DNA from: GCA-002282575 sp964519885
GTDB taxonomy: Bacteria; Pseudomonadota; Gammaproteobacteria; Thiomicrospirales; Thiomicrospiraceae
NCBI GenBank assembly: GCA_964519885.1
Contig: CAZFLX010000005.1
Coordinates: 1-64,000, forward strand
Length of the DNA: 64,000 bases
Direction: 5' to 3'
How positions within the stretch are numbered: the first letter of the stretch is position 1; each line of letters starts with the position of its first letter. The notes beneath the pieces are model-generated. The model was not told the origin of the DNA. It saw only the letters and a list, made by a program, of their open reading frames with translations, and did no database searches. The position numbers and the translations under genes were made by a program. This document shows, one piece after another, positions 17,199-24,975 of the stretch.

Positions 17199-17972
17199 TT
17201 AATCTAATGTTCTGAATTTTAAGCTATTTTGATCTAAATAGACTTCAACCCATCCCTGTTTCACCAACTGTGGAATATCATCGGCTAATAAAAACACACC
17301 GGCAATACTCACTAATTCTGGATTGAAGTTTTTAGCAATAATACGCGCCTCTCGGTCACCTGCTGCGCCAGCGTGGATACGTCCTCTGACTGAGCCCAGT
17401 ACCGTTATATTACCACCAACAAATACCTCTGCTCCCGAATTGATGCCGCCTTCGACAATTACATCATTCATTAAATGCTTTTCAAATTGTCCTGAGCGTA
17501 GACTGGGAATACGCAAAGCCTTTTGCAGGCTAACCGTGTTCTTATCGGTTAGAGTGCCGCTTTCGGCTGTTACAGCGGCCGGTTTTTCGGTTACCGGTTC
17601 AGCGACAACTGGCGTTGTTGAGGCAGAAGTAGATGCTTGAGTGGAAGCAGTTTCTGCTGGTTTATCCGTTGATGCACTGGGTTTGAACACCGCCAAACCA
17701 CACATTTCGGCATAATCAACTAAATGAGCGTCTTTAGTGCGTACACCCACCGGTGTTAACTGATGCTGGCGTAATAATTCGAGCAGTTGTGCCAATTGAA
17801 CACTGCTCAAACCGCACAGAGGATCAACGACAACGGGAGCGCCACGCAAAAACTTACCCGCTTTGGCTAATTTAGTCGTCAACAACTCACCAATAGCCGT
17901 CATATCACTGGCATGGATTCTAACCAGCGTGAGTGACAACTGTGAGGATTTAAATTCTAACGCGTCAGACAT
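17199..17972 (-). CDS. minC: Septum site-determining protein MinC
   Basis: A 257-aa FtsZ assembly inhibitor. The N-terminal FtsZ-binding domain (about 1-105) is joined by an Ala/Thr/Ser/Pro-rich linker (about 110-150) to the C-terminal beta-helix, where IVEGGINSGAEVFVGGNITVLG and RGRIHAGAAGD mark the dimerisation and MinD-binding fold. First gene of the min operon, 33 bases before minD. The 208-base gap upstream separates it from tsaB and should hold the operon promoter. The linker is longer than in many relatives, otherwise ordinary. Confidence 0.95.
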   Translation of the reverse strand: MSDALEFKSSQLSLTLVRIHASDMTAIGELLTTKLAKAGKFLRGAPVVVDPLCGLSSVQLAQLLELLRQHQLTPVGVRTKDAHLVDYAEMCGLAVFKPSASTDKPAETASTQASTSASTTPVVAEPVTEKPAAVTAESGTLTDKNTVSLQKALRIPSLRSGQFEKHLMNDVIVEGGINSGAEVFVGGNITVLGSVRGRIHAGAAGDREARIIAKNFNPELVSIAGVFLLADDIPQLVKQGWVEVYLDQNSLKFRTLD

Positions 17973-18180
17973 GAGGTCTATCGACTTCCTTGGTTAAAGC
18001 AAATTTCTTAGCAGATCATCATACTCAATTCACAGCCGTGCCTACAAGCAAGAATCAGGGTTTTTTAAACTTTTTTCGTGCTTGTGCACAGTTTCTGTGG
18101 ATAACTTTGTGTACCATCAAGGGAACAAGTCGGCAAGTCGCTGAAATCTCGTTAAAAGGCGAAATCGGTCATTGCACTGC

Positions 18181-18870
18181 TTACTTTTTAGGCAAGTGAG
18201 CAACGTCATTGCGCAAATAAGTCGGTAATGCCATTTGCGTATCCCAGCTTAAAAAGCCTTGGCTTAATCCTGTTTCTACTAGACTTAACAGTGACTTAAT
18301 ATCCACTGTCGGCTGAGCAGAAAAAAGCCTTTTTTCCATCTTGACAGCAGCATTTTCAAATAAATGCACATCACCCGCAACGACTGGGGGCAGCGGTTGT
18401 GTGGCAACTTGAGCGATAGAACTGATGCAATCTGGCATGAGTGTTTCGCCTGTCTGACTAAAATCGTAAACCGCCCAATAGATTTGGTTCATACGCGCAT
18501 CGATGATTGCGCCAATTTGGTTGACTTGCGTCTGCAATTTGCCTTGCCAAGCCAAAGCCATCAACGTAGAAACACCTAGCGTCGGAATTGATCCAGCAAA
18601 AGCCAAACCCTGAACCACCGAAACGCCCACCCTAACCCCGGTAAATGAACCAGGACCTTTGGTGTATATTATGCCCTGCACATGCTGCATGCTTAAGTTA
18701 GCTTGAACGAGTAAAGACTCAATCATCGGCAAAATACGTTTGGTGTGCGATTGCGGTTGCATATCGCTCTCCGTCCAACACTGACCTTGATGACTTAACC
18801 CAATATGACAGCCTTGTCCCGTGGTATCGATCAGCAACCAAGTCGCTGACGCTGAAAAAGATGAAGTCAT
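18181..18870 (-). CDS. tsaB: tRNA threonylcarbamoyladenosine biosynthesis protein TsaB (YeaZ)
   Basis: A 229-aa ASKHA-fold protein that forms the TsaBDE complex making t6A at position 37 of ANN-decoding tRNAs. The family motif GPGSFTGVRVGV lies near residue 71, and the N-terminal LLIDTTGQGC block matches YeaZ. It has no catalytic activity itself but scaffolds TsaD. The start overlaps the yoaA stop by 4 bases; tsaB beside yoaA is the E. coli arrangement. A YciO-type paralogue of the TC-AMP synthase lies 6 kb away, but true TsaC, TsaD and TsaE are not in the window. Confidence 0.93.
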   Translation of the reverse strand: MTSSFSASATWLLIDTTGQGCHIGLSHQGQCWTESDMQPQSHTKRILPMIESLLVQANLSMQHVQGIIYTKGPGSFTGVRVGVSVVQGLAFAGSIPTLGVSTLMALAWQGKLQTQVNQIGAIIDARMNQIYWAVYDFSQTGETLMPDCISSIAQVATQPLPPVVAGDVHLFENAAVKMEKRLFSAQPTVDIKSLLSLVETGLSQGFLSWDTQMALPTYLRNDVAHLPKK

Positions 18871-20789
18871 ACTGCATGCGCCCCTATCGATTGAATAAAT
18901 GCCACCGCTTCGGCATTGCTTCTGGTTTGTTTCATTGGCGGCAAAGCGGCTAAAATTTGCTTACCATAATGCTTTTGCGTGATGCGTGGATCACCAATCA
19001 CCAATACGCCTGTGTCAGTTTCGCTGCGAATTAATCGTCCAGCGCCTTGAATCAACGCCATAGTGGCGTCGGGCAATTGCTCGCAAACAAAAGCCGACAA
19101 GCCCTTTTCTACCAACAAAGCTTCACGTGCTTGCGCAACAGGATCATCGGGCGGCGAAAAGGGAATCTTATCGATCACCACTAACGACAAAGCCGAACCC
19201 GAGACATCCACCCCTTCCCAAAAACTGGCGGTGGCTAAAAGTACGGCATTGCCTTTACTGCGAAAACTGGCAATGAGTTGATGGGCATCTTGTTCCCCTT
19301 GCACCAATAGCGGAAAAGGCAAATGCGGACGCAAGGTATCCGCAGCGAGTTGCATGGCTTTGTAACTGGTAAAAAGTAAAAATGCCCGCCCACCATTGGC
19401 AATAATTAATGGCCAAACACGACGCATTAACGCGAGGGTATATTCGGTGTGATTGGGTTCAGGCAATTGCGATGGTAAATAAAGCATCGCTTGTTCGGCG
19501 TACTGATAAGGACTTTGCCAACGGTGACATTCAGCATTCCACAAGCCAAGCTGTCGCTGAACATAATCAAATGACTCACCAACCGCCAAGGTAGCGGAGG
19601 TTAAAATCACACTGGCATAACTTTTCTTCATCGCGCTAGCAAAATCATCGGCAATGGATAAAGGCGTGGCATAAAGAAACCAATGGTTGTTTTGCGCTTC
19701 CGCCCAAGGCACGTTTTGGGCGTTATTGACTCCCCAATTCAGTGTCGCTTCCGCCAAACGTCCTAGCAAAGCAGCTTGAGCTTTAATAGTCGGACTACGA
19801 TCGGCGGCTAAGGCCAGTTGCGGAAGTAATTGACGCCATTGCTCAATAAAATTGACCAAAGCTGTTTGTTGATTTTCTTGCGCCAGCCAATCTTCGGCTT
19901 TGAACTTACCCTTAACCCCTTCTGCGGTTTGTTGCCAAGCGGCTAAAGCGACGAGCGTATCTTGCAAGGCTTTATCACACGCAGGCATGTCACGAATTTC
20001 AGTGTTCATCAGTTGCGTAATTTCACGCAAACCATGCCCCCAAGACAAGGTACTGGCACTTTGACCCAAGGCTTGCACTAACACGGGAGCGAGCTGATGT
20101 GCCTCATCAATAATCAAACCATCTCGATCGGGCAAAATGGGACTTAATCCCGCCGCACGCAAGGCTAAATCTGCGCCTAGTAAATGATGATTGATGACAA
20201 TAATATCGGCATCTTCAGCGTCTTTACGCAGTGCAGGATAGGCGCAATGGTCGGCATCGCAAGTGACCAAGGCACAAAATTCACTGCGTGCACAAACCTT
20301 ATCCCAAGCAGGATTAGCGCGACTGCCCAACACCTCTGCCAACTCACCTGTGTTGCTGCGCCCCGCCCACTGCTTTACCTCTTGAATGGCAACTTGCAAG
20401 CCTTTTTGATGCGAAATAACCGCTTGTTGCGCAGCTTGATTCAGACGCTGATTACAAACGTAATTTTCACGTCCCTTCAGCACCGCAATACGGGCAGGAA
20501 TGGACAAGGCATGGCATAATGCCGGTAAGTCACGCTTGGATAATTGATCCTGCAAACTTTTGGTCGCCGTGGTGATGATGATTTTTCGCCCAGAGAGCAG
20601 AGCAGCCACACCATAGGCAAAGGTTTTACCAATACCTGTACCCGCTTCGGCAATCAGCGTGCCACCCTGCCTTAAATGACGAAAACAAGCATCCGCCATT
20701 GCAACTTGACCCGAACGGGGTTGAAACTTACTGAAATACTGGGCAAGTAATCCATCGGCTGCGAAAGTGCGTTCTATTTCTTTATTCAT
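18867..20789 (-). CDS. yoaA: ATP-dependent DNA helicase, YoaA/DinG family
   Basis: A 640-aa XPD/DinG-type superfamily 2 helicase with an iron-sulfur cluster. Walker A is EAGTGIGKTF near residue 45. Four cysteines for the 4Fe-4S cluster are seen in ENYVC and in the KVCARSEFC ... CDADHC segment. Walker B is the DEAH box LIIDEAHQLA. C-terminal motifs include TATSFWEGVDV-like LATASFWEGVDVSG and QGAGRLIRSE. YoaA in E. coli works with the clamp-loader subunit HolC in repair of stalled forks. Linkage to tsaB supports yoaA over dinG. No Shine-Dalgarno is evident before its ATG. Confidence 0.93.
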   Translation of the reverse strand: MNKEIERTFAADGLLAQYFSKFQPRSGQVAMADACFRHLRQGGTLIAEAGTGIGKTFAYGVAALLSGRKIIITTATKSLQDQLSKRDLPALCHALSIPARIAVLKGRENYVCNQRLNQAAQQAVISHQKGLQVAIQEVKQWAGRSNTGELAEVLGSRANPAWDKVCARSEFCALVTCDADHCAYPALRKDAEDADIIVINHHLLGADLALRAAGLSPILPDRDGLIIDEAHQLAPVLVQALGQSASTLSWGHGLREITQLMNTEIRDMPACDKALQDTLVALAAWQQTAEGVKGKFKAEDWLAQENQQTALVNFIEQWRQLLPQLALAADRSPTIKAQAALLGRLAEATLNWGVNNAQNVPWAEAQNNHWFLYATPLSIADDFASAMKKSYASVILTSATLAVGESFDYVQRQLGLWNAECHRWQSPYQYAEQAMLYLPSQLPEPNHTEYTLALMRRVWPLIIANGGRAFLLFTSYKAMQLAADTLRPHLPFPLLVQGEQDAHQLIASFRSKGNAVLLATASFWEGVDVSGSALSLVVIDKIPFSPPDDPVAQAREALLVEKGLSAFVCEQLPDATMALIQGAGRLIRSETDTGVLVIGDPRITQKHYGKQILAALPPMKQTRSNAEAVAFIQSIGAHAV

Positions 20790-20835
20790 GTCGCTATTTT
20801 AACCGCTTCAATCGCAGATAGAAGCTAAAAAAATG

Positions 20836-20841
20836 TATACT
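20836..20841 (+). promoter_or_regulatory. Putative -10 element giving a leaderless rluA transcript
   Basis: TATACT ends 7 bases before the rluA ATG, so transcription from it would start at or next to the A of ATG. No Shine-Dalgarno is visible upstream of rluA, in keeping with a leaderless mRNA, but no good -35 is seen at 16-18 bases. Confidence 0.35.
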
Positions 20842-20848
20842 TTCGCAC

Positions 20849-21472
20849 ATGAACAAACAAATTGATATTTTATATGCGGATGATGACCTGATTGTGGTCA
20901 ATAAACCACCGCAATTACTGAGTGTGCCAGGGCGCGGTGAACACAAACAAGACTGTCTGGTGAATCGTTTACAAGCGGATTTTGCTGGTGTGCGTATTGT
21001 CCATCGACTGGATTGCGACACTTCTGGCATTATGGTGTTAGCGATGCACGCAGAATCACATCGACGTCTGTCCAAACAATTTGAACTGCGCCAAGTGGAT
21101 AAAACCTACCTCGCGCGAGTGGAAGGTCATCTGCCGACAGCTCAAGGGGGCATCGACTTACCGCTGGCGCTGGATTGGCACAATCGTCCGATGCACAAAG
21201 TCGATTTCATTTATGGTAAACATGCCGAAACGGGCTGGCAGGTACTGTCTGAAACGGAAACTACTACCTTAGTGCGCTTGTTTCCGCACACAGGAAGGTC
21301 GCACCAATTACGGGTACACATGCTGAGCATGGGATGTCCGATGGTTGGTGACATGCTTTATCACCCACGCCACGAAGAATATCATCGTATGTGTTTACAT
21401 GCCGAAATGCTTGCCTTTAGTCATCCCCACAAGGGTGAGCCGATGCGCTTTCAGAATGAAGCTGACTTTTGA
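20849..21472 (+). CDS. rluA: Pseudouridine synthase RluA (23S rRNA U746 / tRNA U32)
   Basis: A 207-aa pseudouridine synthase of the RluA family without an S4 domain. The catalytic Asp is in HRLDCDTSGI near residue 52. Further family blocks are LALDWHNRPMHKV, TGRSHQLRVHML and LHAEMLAFSHP, which match RluA itself rather than RluC or RluD. RluA modifies U746 of 23S rRNA and U32 of several tRNAs. It is divergent from yoaA with a 59-base gap and lacks a visible ribosome binding site. Length is close to the E. coli enzyme (219). Confidence 0.93.
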   Translation: MNKQIDILYADDDLIVVNKPPQLLSVPGRGEHKQDCLVNRLQADFAGVRIVHRLDCDTSGIMVLAMHAESHRRLSKQFELRQVDKTYLARVEGHLPTAQGGIDLPLALDWHNRPMHKVDFIYGKHAETGWQVLSETETTTLVRLFPHTGRSHQLRVHMLSMGCPMVGDMLYHPRHEEYHRMCLHAEMLAFSHPHKGEPMRFQNEADF

Positions 21473-21569
21473 GTTCAACAATTCGCTAATTGAACCATTT
21501 ATCGTCACTCAGTCTCTTTCTAATTGATGAAAAAACAGCTATGATAGAAGTGTATCACTATTAAAAACA

Positions 21570-21581
21570 CTCTAATTAGAG
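21570..21581. repeat. Palindrome overlapping the Shine-Dalgarno of the cytochrome c gene
   Basis: CTCTAATTAGAG is a perfect 12-bp palindrome. Its right arm supplies part of the Shine-Dalgarno GAGGG (21579-21583), 8 bases before the ATG. It could be a protein operator or, in RNA, a weak element limiting ribosome access. Confidence 0.5.
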
Positions 21582-21591
21582 GGCTAATATC

Positions 21592-21864
21592 ATGATGAAA
21601 TCACTACTAATTGTTGCTGTCGGTCTGGGTATCAGTGCGCCCAGCTTTGCGAGTGACGACCACGCCAAAAAGTTAATACAAGCCAACTGTGTCAGCTGTC
21701 ACCAAGCAGACATTTACAAACGCGATAATCGCAAGGTGAAAAACCTGGCAAGCTTGGCAACTTTTGTTGAAAACTGTAATACGCAAACTGCCGCTGGTTG
21801 GTTTCCAGAAGATGTGGATGCGGTGGTGAAATACTTAAACGCGAACTATTATAAGTTTAAGTGA
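21592..21864 (+). CDS. Small periplasmic monohaem cytochrome c
   Basis: A 90-aa protein with a signal peptide (cleavage near SFA-SDD, residue 20) and one haem c attachment motif CVSCH at residues 33-37. The mature chain has no methionine, so the sixth haem ligand cannot be Met. The C-terminal pattern ENCNTQ ... WFPEDVDAVVKYLNANYYKF resembles a family of small proteobacterial cytochromes and recalls Asn-ligated SHP-type proteins; candidates are Asn61 or Asn63. Likely a soluble electron carrier or ligand-binding haem protein in the periplasm. No partner gene is adjacent; a hairpin follows. Confidence 0.85.
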   Translation: MMKSLLIVAVGLGISAPSFASDDHAKKLIQANCVSCHQADIYKRDNRKVKNLASLATFVENCNTQTAAGWFPEDVDAVVKYLNANYYKFK

Positions 21865-21886
21865 ATTATCCAAGTCGCTCATTTAA

Positions 21887-21909
21887 CCTCTCCCTTACTT
21901 AGGGAGAGG
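21887..21909. terminator. Hairpin between convergent cytochrome c and fic genes
   Basis: CCTCTCCCT and AGGGAGAGG form a 9-bp stem with a 5-base loop, midway between two convergent genes. Neither side has a strong T run (AGTTCTT on plus, TTAAATG on minus). It may be a weak bidirectional terminator or a member of a repeated extragenic hairpin family. Confidence 0.5.
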
Positions 21910-21950
21910 AGTTCTTGGCAATCAAATAACATTAAACACTAGGCACTGAT

Positions 21951-22961
21951 TTAACAATTGGCTGTTGTTGAAATTACCTTCCACACGCCACCTTTCTTGG
22001 CTCCTTCATGCACTAACAAGCCTTCTTGTTGAAGTTTAGTAACCGCACGCTCTATAGTGGATGTGGCTTTACCTAACTGTGTGGCGACTTCGGCTAAGGA
22101 GAAGCTGGGATTGTCTTCCAGTAGGTTCAAAATCGCTTCGGGTGTTTTTACCCGCGTTTTTACCTGCATTTCTACCCGCGTTTTTTCGTTTGTGACGGGT
22201 TGGTTGTCAATCGCCTCTTGAAGACTTTGTTGTATCGCTTCGAGAAGAAATTCGATAAAGGTTGAACAATTACACCTGGCATCGGCTTCACCGAGCCTTA
22301 GGTAATAGTCGGCTTGTCGGTGTTTAATTACTGTTTCAACAGGCAAATACGCCAATAAAGGTTGCCATTGACTGAGAATAAGCGTTTGCCATAATCGCCC
22401 CATTCGTCCATTACCATCGCTGAAAGGATGGATAAACTCAAACTCGTAATGAAAAGCGGCCGAGGCAATCAGCGGATGGGCATCAGTATCTTTTAACCAA
22501 TCGAATAAATCACTCATCAGACGTGGTAACTGACTGGCAGGCGGTGCGACGTGAATCACTTTATCTTCTTGATAAATACCTGCACCACCTGTGCGCCAAT
22601 GACCCGCATTTTCAATCAATCCGCGCATGAGTATGCCGTGAGCTTTGAGCAAGTCATCAAGCTCGTAAGGGTTGAGTTGTTCCATCGCTTCATAGGCGGC
22701 AAAGGCATTATGCACTTCTTGAATTTCTTTGGGTGTTCCTAACACAGACTTACCATCCAATACTGCCGTTACTTGTTCGATACTGAGGGTATTTTGCTCA
22801 ACAGCTAAGGAGGATTGAATCGTCTTAATCCGATTACCACGACGCAAGGCTGGTACGAGCGTATTCTTATTTACGGCTTTCCATACACCAATTAACTCCG
22901 AAATTTCAGAAACTAAGCGGATCATACGATTGGTGAGCGTAAAGGGTGGGTGATAGGTCAT
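21951..22961 (-). CDS. Fic-family AMPylating protein with winged-helix C-terminus
   Basis: A 336-aa Fic protein predicted to transfer AMP (or a related group) from a nucleotide to a target hydroxyl. The catalytic motif HPFSDGNGRMGR is intact at residues 178-189. An N-terminal helix with S51-LAV-E55 resembles the inhibitory alpha-helix of class II Fic proteins, with Gln in place of the usual Gly/Asn. The C-terminal segment (about 274-330) is a winged helix. Between them lies a 12-bp in-frame tandem repeat encoding KTRV-like tetrapeptides. No antitoxin-like partner is adjacent. The target is unknown; it is the most accessory-looking gene in the window. Confidence 0.9.
   Translation of the reverse strand: MTYHPPFTLTNRMIRLVSEISELIGVWKAVNKNTLVPALRRGNRIKTIQSSLAVEQNTLSIEQVTAVLDGKSVLGTPKEIQEVHNAFAAYEAMEQLNPYELDDLLKAHGILMRGLIENAGHWRTGGAGIYQEDKVIHVAPPASQLPRLMSDLFDWLKDTDAHPLIASAAFHYEFEFIHPFSDGNGRMGRLWQTLILSQWQPLLAYLPVETVIKHRQADYYLRLGEADARCNCSTFIEFLLEAIQQSLQEAIDNQPVTNEKTRVEMQVKTRVKTPEAILNLLEDNPSFSLAEVATQLGKATSTIERAVTKLQQEGLLVHEGAKKGGVWKVISTTANC
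22137..22184. repeat. In-frame 12-bp tandem repeat within fic
   Basis: Four consecutive 12-base units, read on the coding strand, encode KTRV, EMQV, KTRV and KTPE. Units one and three are identical (AAAACGCGGGTA); the others diverge. The repeat lies in the linker between the Fic core and the winged helix. Confidence 0.75.
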
Positions 22962-23118
22962 TTTATGTCACTAACTTCTTTCTGGACCTTTTCCCATATT
23001 GGGCAAATAGAATCGTAAAATCGGCTCAATACTGTTCTAAACCATTAGAGAACTGATACATATGTAACAACAAATCGAAAAATATGTTGTAATATTTGCT
23101 ATTGTGACTTTAACCATC

Positions 23119-23170
23119 ATGGGTCAGTTATCCAAAAATTTCGAATAACTGAAACTTTGCCTTAACCCAT
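23119..23170. repeat. Nested inverted repeats just downstream of rluB
   Basis: An inner pair CAGTTAT (23125-23131) / ATAACTG (23145-23151) has a 13-base loop, and an outer pair ATGGGT (23119-23124) / ACCCAT (23165-23170) extends it with a one-sided bulge. The structure begins at the rluB stop codon. There is no T run, so this is not a classic intrinsic terminator. Confidence 0.45.
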
Positions 23171-24222
23171 CAATCAATATAATCATCATCGTTATCGCGC
23201 CAAGTTTTGCGCGGTGTGGGTTTACGACTGAGTGTTGTTCTGGTTTGCGCCTGTCCACGATCAACCGACATCACTTTTCTTGGTGTCGGCAAGCTACCGC
23301 GTTGGCGTGTTTCCGAAGGACTCGTTCGCGACGGACGACGCTCGTTCGTTCCACGCGATCCATCGGGTGAAGCATCATCCCGATCATCACGCTTGCTGTA
23401 AGGCGAAAACGACATACGTGTGCCATCGCGATTAAATGGACGTGCTGCTTTGCGTGGTTCTGGTGCTTCCATTTTAGGCAAATCGACCATGCTTAACAGA
23501 CTATTAATTTGTTCTAAACTCGCTGGCATGGTTTTGCCTTGGCGTAAGGTTTTCGGTAAGTTGATATTGCCAAACGCAATACGCTTCAAACGACTCACTT
23601 GAACACCTTGGCTTTCCCACAATCGTCGCACTTCGCGGTTACGACCCTCTAACAAGGTCACTTTATACCAACGGTTAATACTGTCGGTGGGTTCAAACGA
23701 CTTTAACGGCTCTAGCTTATCGAAATTCGCCATACCATCTTCTAAGGGCACACCTTTAACCAGCTTGTCTAAAATATCTTTCGACACTTCACCAAACACA
23801 CGGACTAAATAAGCCCGTTCAATCGCTTGCGACGGATGCATTAACCGATTCGCTAACTCACCATTATTGGTGAGTAGTAATAAGCCCGTGGTATTCACGT
23901 CTAAGCGCCCCACCGCAATCCAACGTCCCGACTTGGGTTTGGGTAGCCGTGCGAAAATCGTATCGCGCCCCATTTCATCCGAACGTGTCACCAATTCATT
24001 TTCAGGCTTGTTGTACAAAATCACTTCGGTCACGGGTGTGGCGAGTTCTTGTGGCGACAAACGACGACCGCGCACTTGCAGCTGATCCTTATCGCTAACA
24101 CGATCACCCAACTTAGCAACCTGACCATTCACTTTAACGAAACCGGCACTAATCCAAGCTTCGATTTCACGACGCGAGCCCAAGCCAGCACGTGCTAATA
24201 CTTTTTGTAATTTTTCATCCAT
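23170..24222 (-). CDS. rluB: 23S rRNA pseudouridine(2605) synthase RluB
   Basis: A 350-aa RsuA/RluB-family pseudouridine synthase. An N-terminal S4 RNA-binding domain (KVLARAGLGSRREIEAWI, from residue 6) is followed by the catalytic block GRLDVNTTGLLLLT near residue 102 and by EGRNREVRRLWES. The last 90 or so residues are a basic, Arg/Ser/Pro-rich low-complexity tail ending in an acidic DNDDDYID. RluB tails of this kind are common and vary in length; this one makes the protein longer than E. coli RluB (291). yciO lies 12 bases upstream on the same strand, as in enterics. A structured region follows the stop codon. Confidence 0.93.
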   Translation of the reverse strand: MDEKLQKVLARAGLGSRREIEAWISAGFVKVNGQVAKLGDRVSDKDQLQVRGRRLSPQELATPVTEVILYNKPENELVTRSDEMGRDTIFARLPKPKSGRWIAVGRLDVNTTGLLLLTNNGELANRLMHPSQAIERAYLVRVFGEVSKDILDKLVKGVPLEDGMANFDKLEPLKSFEPTDSINRWYKVTLLEGRNREVRRLWESQGVQVSRLKRIAFGNINLPKTLRQGKTMPASLEQINSLLSMVDLPKMEAPEPRKAARPFNRDGTRMSFSPYSKRDDRDDASPDGSRGTNERRPSRTSPSETRQRGSLPTPRKVMSVDRGQAQTRTTLSRKPTPRKTWRDNDDDYID

Positions 24223-24234
24223 GTGCTTTTTTCC

Positions 24235-24843
24235 TTATAATTTTCCAGCACCCTGACGAATGATTTCCAATTCGCCACTGGTTAAATCGACCACGGTGGT
24301 TGGTTCATGCCCTACCCAACCAGAGTCAATAATTCCATCAATTAATCCACCAATACGCTCTTCAATGCTGTCGGCGTCAACTAAAGGCCAATCTTCACCA
24401 GGCATAATTAAACTCACGCTGAGCAAAGGCCCTGCTAATTCTGCCAATAAGGCTTGCACCACTTTATAGTCAGGCACGCGAAGCCCAATGGTACTGCGCT
24501 TGGGATGCCACAATCGTTTCGGCACATCTTTTGTGGCCGGCAAAATAATGGTGAAGGCGCCCGGAGTCATGCTTTTTAATATGCGAAAAACCCGATTATC
24601 CACCTGAGCATACTGGCTTAAATGTGATAAATCTTTACACACCAAAGTGAAATGATGGGTTTCGGGTAACTCTCGAATACGACGGATACGTTCGACCGCT
24701 TCCTTACTGTCTAAACAGCAACCAAGGGCATAACCGGAATCGGTGGGATAAGCCACCACGCCACCTTTTTGCAAACACTGGGTGGCTTGCAACAACAAGC
24801 GTTGTTGCGGATTGTCTGGATGAACTTGCCAACGTTGGGGCAT
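24235..24843 (-). CDS. yciO: YciO, TsaC/Sua5-family (threonylcarbamoyl-AMP synthase-like) protein
   Basis: A 202-aa YrdC-fold protein. The N-terminal VHPDNPQQRLL, PTDSGYALGC and KRSTIGLRVP blocks match E. coli YciO closely, rather than the TsaC (YrdC) or two-domain Sua5 branch. The fold binds ATP and RNA. YciO can make threonylcarbamoyl-AMP weakly in vitro but does not replace TsaC in E. coli, so its physiological role is open. It pairs with rluB as in enterics. A minus-strand TATAAT near 24888-24893 may be its -10. Confidence 0.88.
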   Translation of the reverse strand: MPQRWQVHPDNPQQRLLLQATQCLQKGGVVAYPTDSGYALGCCLDSKEAVERIRRIRELPETHHFTLVCKDLSHLSQYAQVDNRVFRILKSMTPGAFTIILPATKDVPKRLWHPKRSTIGLRVPDYKVVQALLAELAGPLLSVSLIMPGEDWPLVDADSIEERIGGLIDGIIDSGWVGHEPTTVVDLTSGELEIIRQGAGKL

Positions 24844-24937
24844 AACAGACGACTCACTCTCTATATCAATAATTTCTTATGCTGTGTATTATAGCTTGAA
24901 GCTAGCCTAAACGCTTAGCGCTGTTGGTCAATTAAAC

Positions 24938-24964
24938 CACTTTTATGGTTTGTCACTTTTATGG
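24938..24964. repeat. 11-bp direct repeat upstream of bcp
   Basis: CACTTTTATGG occurs twice (24938-24948 and 24954-24964), spaced 16 bases start to start, directly upstream of the peroxiredoxin gene. The second copy contributes its Shine-Dalgarno GGAG. It may be a regulatory direct repeat or a local duplication. Confidence 0.4.
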
Positions 24965-24975
24965 AGTCAATTGTT

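Noticed and set aside
21951..22961. Fic gene as part of a toxin-antitoxin pair or genomic island
   Set aside because: No small antitoxin ORF is adjacent, the inhibitory helix is inside the same protein, flanking genes are core, and no integrase, direct repeats or insertion sequence was seen.
23207..23435. Overlapping open frames antisense to the rluB C-terminal tail
   Set aside because: The tail is Arg/Ser-rich low complexity, which readily leaves antisense frames open; no independent start signal is seen.
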